DNA of 64,000 bases from Chiridota heheva (lineage: Eukaryota; Echinodermata; Holothuroidea; Apodida; Chiridotidae), in the NCBI GenBank assembly GCA_020152595.1, contig JAIGNY010001454.1, positions 1,276,001-1,340,000 on the forward strand, read 5' to 3'. This document shows positions 58,531 through 64,000 of this stretch, in pieces (position 1 is the stretch's first letter; every line of letters begins with the position of its first letter). The notes under the pieces were generated by a model, which searched no databases, was not told the origin of the DNA, and worked only from the letters and a program-made list of their open reading frames with translations. The translations under genes were made by a program, and so were the position numbers.

Positions 58531-61170
58531 TGGTTTTGGTTTGATTTGTTGATGTTTAACGGCACCGTGACAGTCAGAGTCAAATGTGCCAAGAAGGTAT
58601 TAATAAATAATGGTGTAAGAGTTAGGATAGTGAGGAAATGGAAGGTTTGTAAGGGAGATAAAGGGGAAAGGCTGAAAGTGGGAGAAAAATTTAGGTGAAA
58701 AGAAAGGGGTGTGTAAGGTTAGGTGTAGAAAGGGAGGAGGGGAGGAGATTATATGTGGTGGAAGAGGTTGTTGTGGAGGAAGTTGATGTTTGAGGAAGAA
58801 TTGTTTTCGAATAGGTCCAAGATTAAGTACCGTGAGAAGAGATCTGGAGTTCTGGTATAGGGGACAGGTTAAGAAAATATGCTTGATGGAGAGATCAATG
58901 TTGCAAATGGGGCAGAGAGGGGCAGGGAAGCCGGATAAGAGATGGGAGTAAGTAAGAGAGGAGTGGCCGGGGCGAATGCGGGTAACAACGATGTCTTCCC
59001 TGCGGTTGCGACTATGCAGAGGGATGTTGGTCTCCACTTTAGGTTTGATGGTGTGAAGTTTACTACTGGTTTCGTGATTCCTGGAGTTTTGCCAGGTTTT
59101 GTTGATGTAGTTGGAGATGGAGAGACGGAGGACTGAGTGTGGAATAGGAAAAGGAGAGATGTTATTTGACAAAGTTTGATGGCGGCTCTGTTGGCTCTCT
59201 TGTTGCCAGTGATGCCAACGTAGCTGGGAATCCAGAAAAGGATAATTTTCTTTCCTAGGGAGCAAAGAGTGTAGAGTTTGTTGAGGATTTATAGAATGAG
59301 AGGGTTGGGCCAGAGCATGTTGATGATGCCAGTGAGGACTGATTTAGAGTCAGAGAAGATGACTAAACGGGTGCGGAACGAGAGTTCTATGACGTTTAGG
59401 GCTAGGAGGATGGCCTTCGCCTTGGCAGAGTAGATAGAGGTGCCGTCGGGTAGCCTTGAGGAGAGGGTGAGGCCAGGACAGGCAGCGGCGGCTGCAGATG
59501 AGCCTTCCTGTGTGGAGCCGTCGGTGAAGAGGAGTCGTAGAAATGTCTACTGAGTTGACAGTATTTGGAGTGGAAGAAAGTTGGGTTGTGGAGAGCTTCT
59601 GTGAAGGAAGAAAGACCAAGGTAAACCTTGGGGAGTAAATAGTCCAGGTGGGTGTAGGTGGGATGGTGTGTCTGGCAATCGAGAAATGTTGATGTTGGAG
59701 AAGTAGGAGTGCATCCGGATCCCGAAAGGTTGGGGGATGCATTTGTTGAGATTGAAGAGGTTAAGGAAGGAGGGAGAGCGGATGAAATGGAAGCAAGGGT
59801 TTTGTGGATAGGTGAGGATGCGAAGAACAAAAAAAGAGGCCAGCCTTCGTGCACCAGAGGTTGAAGGGGAGTTCGTTGGCTTCGATGTGGAGACTGGTGA
59901 TAGGAGAGAAGTGAGTGGCATCAAGGCAAAGCCTTAGGGCAGTGCTCTCAGTGACCTCCAGGTGTTTCAAGTAAAATTTGCAGGCGGAGGCGAAGATGAA
60001 ATTGCCATAGTCCAGCCTGGATCTGAGGAGGGAGCGGTATAAGGTGAGCAGGGTGACACGATTTTCTCCCCAGTCACTGCTTGAGAGGACCTTGAGGAGA
60101 TTGAGGATTTAGTGGCATTTTGTTTTGAGGGAGTTGATGTGGGGGAGATAGTAAAGTTTTGAGTCGAGATTGATTCCGAGGAAGCAAAACTGTTACTGGG
60201 GATAATGGAATCTTTGAGATGGAGATTGGGGCGGAGGAGGAAGGAGTTGTTGTTGTTGTTGAAATGGATGTGAACAGTTTTGTCTTTTGAGAAGTTGAAA
60301 CCGTTGGAGTTGCTCCAGTAAGCCAGACTGTCCAGACAGTGTTGTAGGTTAATTTGGAGAGTATGGAAGCATGGGGAGGATGAGTAGATAGTGAAATTGT
60401 CAACACATAGAGGGAGCTTTTGATGGTGGGGGGTGAGAGTTTTGGTGATGCTGTTACTTTTGAGGATAAAGAGAGTGGGGGAGAGGATGCTGCCTTGGCG
60501 GACACCCAGATTTTGGGTGTACCTTTGGGAATAGGTTTTCCGATGCGTATGCTGAAATGGCGGGAGTGAAGGAAGTTCTGGATGAAGGTGGGAAAGAGGG
60601 CCTCTGAGGCCGGAGGAGTGAAGGTCTCTGAGGACACCATACCGCCAAGTGGTGTCGAAGGCCTTTTCGATGTTTAAGAAGATTGAGATGGCGTGATGAC
60701 TTCTGACGAAGACTTCACGAATAAAGGCGTCAAGTTTGAGGACGTGGTCCAGGCAGTTTTTTTCTTCTTTCTAAAACTATTTTGAGTGGGGGAGATGGAG
60801 TTCCTCTCGAGGTACCAGCAGAGCCTGTAGTTGACCATACGTTCCATGATCTTATTGAGGCAGGAGGTAAGAGCAATGGGTCAGCAGTTTTTTGGGTTGG
60901 ATCTGTCTTTGTTAGTTTTGGGGATTGGGGTGATGATGGCCTCTCTCCAGGTGTTGGGGAAAGAGTTTAGAGGACCACAGGTAATTTCAAATCTTAAGGA
61001 GTATTTCTAGGGAGTTCTTGGGGAGATTTTTGAGTAAATTATAGTGGATGCCATAAGGGCAATGAGAGGAGGACCTGGATTTATTTAGGGTGGAGGAGAG
61101 CTCCGAGTAGGTGAATGGGAGATTGTAGTTTTCCTGATTGTTGGACTGGAAGTTAAGAGGGTTCTTTTCA
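58531..61170 (-). mobile_element. second LINE family (I/Nimb-like), minus strand, 5'-truncated and decayed
   Basis: Read on the minus strand: RT fragment (REAIITPIPKTNKDRSNP, PIALTSCLNKIMERMV, IEKAFDTTWRYG, VRQGSILSPTLF, then the YxDD area near 60400 broken by a small deletion). RNase H follows with FTDGSTQEG (about 59510), FSDSKSVLTG and FWIPSYVGITGN, then DIVVTRIRPGHSSLTYSHLL and CPICNIDLSIKHIFLTCPLY. It ends with CACGGTGCCGTTAAACATCA and ACAAATCAAACC. Stops and frameshifts are many. It lies in an intron of the glycosyltransferase gene in the same direction. Confidence 0.83.
58600..59265 (-). pseudogene. C-terminal part of the second-family LINE ORF2
   Basis: A 221-codon open stretch with the RRADVV-like NRREDIVVTRIRPGHSSLTY and the Cys/His segment CPICNIDLSIKHIFLTC, typical of the ORF2 end in I and Jockey-type elements. 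The first part of the frame is out of register with RNase H, so it is a broken remnant. Confidence 0.7.
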
Positions 61171-61203
61171 GCCTCAATTTTCTGGTTTCAGAAAATCAAG
61201 GCT
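61168..61203. repeat. inverted repeat at the 5' junction of the minus LINE
   Basis: CAGCCTCAATTTTCTG, four bases, then CAGAAAATCAAGGCTG: 16-bp arms with two mismatches, at the point where the LINE similarity stops. Confidence 0.8.
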
Positions 61204-62029
61204 GAAATTATAAGTATTTTGCAATATAAAAGCAATATTTCAGAAGAAACACATTCTGGTTTATCACTAAAGAAAAAATGTCTTCTTTAACTAAGCGAGA
61301 AACAATTCACTAAGGTCAAAATTATGTCAGTGTCAATGTCACTACACACTCGTACCTCGGGCCAGCTATAAACATGTACTGTACGACAGTATGAAGGTTG
61401 ATCAGTTTGGCTTAAGCACCTGGCCGTGTCCCATTAAAGTGCAAAGAATACTGGAAAATGGTAACTCTTTCAGGCTTAGTTGTTATTGGGACAGAAACTA
61501 CTGTTATCTAATATTCTCAAATTTGTCAGAATAGTAAGGTTTTGAAGTTGTTGAACATAGCATTTCATATGGTCTAGGGCTATGCACTGCTAGACTAATT
61601 GCAACAACAGTACTGTATAGCCTGTAGGTATGTGCAGTGGAATTTTCAAGCAGCAATTCAATTGTGTTGTAAATACTGTTTAAAAGCTTAGGCTCTAATG
61701 TTGCAAAAGACTTATGATTCTAGAAAAAAGTAAAGCAGGCAGTGGCATGTTTCATTTGTAGTATTGTACTTGTTTGGTGCAAGTACTGAACATGTATAGC
61801 CCTGTTGAACTTGTATTAGTATTATGAACTTGTAGGCTTAACTTTTAACTTTACATTTTGCTTTCTATTTATATTCTATTTAAAGCTGTGCACATTGGAC
61901 TATGTTGTTGCTCAATTTAAATCTGACATAATCAGCTTGTCAGCAAGAAGTTTGTCCCTGCTGAAATTGAAATTGAGTATTTTTGGCATAATTTATTATT
62001 GTGTGTAGAAATATTATCGAAGTTAATCT
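61204..62029. other. intron of the glycosyltransferase gene, no feature seen
   Basis: AT-rich unique DNA with no coding signal. Confidence 0.5.
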
Positions 62030-62129
62030 GTGGTTGCTAAGAGTGGTTGCTAGTGGTGGTTGCTAGTGGTGGTTGCTAAGGGTGCTTGCTAGTGGTGGTT
62101 GCTAGGGGTGGTTGCTAGGGGTGGTTGCC
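62030..62129 (+). repeat. 13-bp TGGTTGCTAGTGG repeat
   Basis: About seven copies of TGGTTGCTAGTGG with GGTTGCTAAGGG variants. Confidence 0.88.
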
Positions 62130-62405
62130 ATGATGAATGTAGGAGTTACCGCACATTAGAAACTGTCAATCTAATGAATATGTTACTGCCTGGTTATCGA
62201 CTGAGAGTGCTGTTATTGGTCATTTTTTTTCCAGCTGTTTGTTCAGTGAGTAATAATCGGAAAGTAGGATTATGCGAATGAGGCTTGTCAACCAATCAGG
62301 TAGCTTGAAATGAATAACCAGACACTAGTGGTTATATGTTTTCCTATTAATATCTGTGATTATTTCAAAGTGGAAATACACTTGCTCAAACAAATCTAAA
62401 CTCAC

Positions 62406-62503
62406 CATTATGTAATCTTCCAAAAGATCGTACTCTGGAAACCCACCAAGCTTATGGAACACTTTTCGGTTCATAAACAAGGCCTGGTCACCATATGGCA
62501 ATT
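62406..62503 (-). CDS. GT2 glycosyltransferase-like gene, exon with YGDQ and LEDY
   Basis: Minus strand, 98 nt. Two bases complete a Glu codon, then 32 codons read LPYGDQALFMNRKVFHKLGG and FPEYDLLEDYIM. Acceptor CATTTAG, donor GTGAGT. 'LPYGDQ.LF...F..LGGFPE..L.EDY' is the core of family-2 glycosyltransferases of the TIGR04283 type. The ED of LLEDY is the usual catalytic-base position. The protein would move a sugar from a nucleotide donor; the acceptor is unknown. Confidence 0.9.
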
Positions 62504-62876
62504 CTAAATGAAGAAACAAAATATCTAAGTTCAAGAACTATGTTGTGCTGAAAAATTATAATGCAAAAATGATATAGATACAAAAGAAATTCATTATCAA
62601 GATATAAAGGAAATATATAATGTAAGAACATGTAGCGTCAAAGCTTACACTATTATGATTGACCTCACAGACTTGTTGCATGACAAACAAAAGGACCATC
62701 AGACATCAAAGTACCATTACATCATTTCCCACCGTCCAAGAGGTTTCTATTTTCGACAACAATTACACTTGGCTACTGGCACTTATTCTGAAAAGTAGAA
62801 TACATATTTAAGAAAATGCGCTCTAAACATCTTGATCGGTTCAAATAAGTCTATAAGTACTGATGATGTCACTTAC
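62504..62876. other. intron sequence, no feature seen
   Basis: AT-rich unique intron between two glycosyltransferase exons. Confidence 0.55.
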
Positions 62877-62922
62877 CAAATGTCTTTGCTCTGTAATTTG
62901 TCCCTTTTTCTAATATTTTCAT
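62877..62922 (-). CDS. GT2 glycosyltransferase-like gene, small upstream exon
   Basis: Minus strand, 46 nt: MKILEKGTNYRAKTF plus one base of Glu, joining to the YGDQ exon in frame. Acceptor AATTCCAG, donor GTAAGT. It matches the stretch just before YGDQ in the family ('...N.R....LPYGDQ'). The ATG is internal, not a start. Extension to an alternative acceptor at 62967 is blocked by an in-frame TGA at 62946-62944. Upstream exons with the nucleotide-binding N-terminus are not in the window or not recognised. Confidence 0.78.
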
Positions 62923-63178
62923 CTGGAATTCAAAAATCTTTTCAAAGACACCTTTTTGAGTAGTACTATGAGAAATAAGAAAAGGAATCAACTTTCAATC
63001 TTCAAGATAATGACCATTCCATATGTACAAACACCATTACATACTTTGCTGACAGAGATGCTTGATGAAAGTAAAGAACGATAACACAAAGGGACCAAGA
63101 ACAAACCTAGAAGTCATCAAAATGAAGAAAATGTACATAGTTACGAGACAAGCTACATGAAATGAATACATGTGTGAA
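62923..63178. other. intron sequence, no feature seen
   Basis: AT-rich unique DNA upstream of the small exon. Confidence 0.5.
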
Positions 63179-63352
63179 CAGTGGCAGTGTGGTAAGCTAT
63201 GGCTTTCCAATCTAGCGTCCCGACTTTGATTCCCGGTGGGTCTCCAACCAGTGCTCCACAACTGGTTAATAAAATGGCCGTGGGCATCTTGACATAAATA
63301 CTCCAATGGAGGTCTGTTGGGACGTTGTAAACCTTGGTAAACCAAACAGACT
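63179..63352 (+). mobile_element. tRNA-derived SINE-like repeat
   Basis: TGTGGTAAGCTATGGCTTTC resembles a polymerase III A box. TTTGATTCCCGGTGGG about 35 bases later resembles a B box (GGTTCGANTCC type). The body contains GGTCTGTTGGGACGTTGTAA and ends GGTAAACCAAAC. No intact tRNA cloverleaf, so this is a SINE rather than a tRNA gene. Confidence 0.55.
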
Positions 63353-64000
63353 GACCATTTTATTTCATAACAGATAAGATGAAATTGATTTTCTGCTTAT
63401 TACCCTAATTAACAAGAAACAGCTTGATATGATCTAATATGACACATGGCTGTGATCTTAAATCTTTAGTGTCCTTTTTCTTTTGGATTCCAATGTATAA
63501 GTTTCGATGATTAACAATGAATCACACGTCTATTGCTAGGTTAGGTTTTAGTTTTAAAACTTTACCATTTTTAATTACTGTAAGTGCTTGGAAGTCAAAT
63601 TTCACTTTTGCTTCCCTATTCAATAATTGCTAATGATAAACATGACTTGCAGGTAAACTTTCTGGAAACTTTCCAATCCTTTGTGATTTACTTCAAGAGA
63701 GCAGTAAAGGCAGTGTAGCAACCACTAAAGACTGACATGATCAAACTCAATGGATGTGTTTGGTTCAATCTGTCCTACCACAGCTATTGTATCTATACAG
63801 ACCTGTGTATCCACAGTAAGAGTTCCAGCCCAAATGATCTCTAACTGTTCCGTTTCAACACTTTCTGTAATACTTTGCTGGAGTCTGCAAAATTGCATCC
63901 AAGAACAGTTATCCCCAAGGATGAAGCTACAAAGCTTTATTCGCTATCTGTTCGATTATTAGTTTTACTAATTCTGCAATATCACATATACAGATTGCTG
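63353..64000. other. right edge of window, no firm feature
   Basis: AT-rich DNA. A minus-strand open stretch at 63884-63725 (LEIIWAGTLTVDTQV and onward, after a TTTTGCAG acceptor) looks somewhat protein-like but ends in a stop and lacks a clear donor, so I do not call it. Confidence 0.4.

Noticed and set aside
62923-62967. Longer form of the small glycosyltransferase exon starting at an upstream acceptor
   Set aside because: The needed frame has a TGA at 62946-62944, so the short form is kept.
63179-63260. tRNA gene
   Set aside because: A- and B-box-like motifs are present, but no acceptor stem or anticodon arm can be formed; it fits a SINE head better.
63725-63884. Possible minus-strand exon (LEIIWAGTLTVDTQVCIDTI and onward) after a TTTTGCAG acceptor
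   Set aside because: It ends in a stop although the downstream glycosyltransferase exons continue on the same strand. No convincing donor and only weak resemblance to a GT2 N-terminus.

Overview
This window is animal genomic DNA, most likely from a marine invertebrate. It has spliced genes with GT-AG introns, LINE-type retrotransposons, tRNA-like SINE fragments, a Tigger-like MITE and very long tandem arrays. I cannot name the species. The SINE-like segment at the left edge and the LINE tails ending in GGTGCCGTTAA resemble repeats seen in invertebrate deuterostomes and molluscs; that is an impression, not a search result.

The main gene is on the + strand from before position 1 to a stop at 48507. 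I could place 14 exons, all joining in frame: 2372 coding bases, about 789 residues plus the stop. They encode the cytoplasmic half of a receptor-type tyrosine phosphatase of the R5 class (vertebrate PTPRG/PTPRZ, fly Ptp99A). D1 has an intact WPD loop and an intact [10 protein letters not shown] signature. D2 has HD in place of HC, as R5 D2 domains do. The last exon adds an unusual C-terminal tail of about 260 residues. The ectodomain, transmembrane segment and first part of D1 lie left of the window.

A second gene is on the minus strand at the right end. Four exons (62922 down to 55776) encode the last 110 residues of a family-2 glycosyltransferase-like protein, convergent with the phosphatase gene.

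About 45 percent of the window is tandem repeat. Nearly every long intron of the phosphatase gene holds its own unrelated minisatellite, with periods of 36, 59, 26, about 20, 25, 26, about 67, 16, about 20, about 50, 85, 38, 57 and 33 bp. The largest is a 7.7 kb, 33-bp array in the last intron. Further arrays lie in the 3' UTR and in the glycosyltransferase gene. Where the period is a multiple of three (36, 33, 21) the array gives long open frames, up to about 2566 codons; these are artefacts, not proteins.

The mobile DNA has four main parts. (1) A nested pair of LINEs of the I/Nimb-like type sits inside the 36-bp minisatellite at 2055-7803: a 5'-truncated newer copy (2384-7378) inserted in an older copy with a 5-bp CACTC target duplication. 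(2) A second copy of the same family is in a D2 intron (30340-32847). (3) A related, more decayed family is on the minus strand (58531-61170), with a tail-only relic at 16004-16064. (4) A Tigger-like MITE lies at 37295-37587. I found no prokaryotic features, CRISPR array or rRNA.
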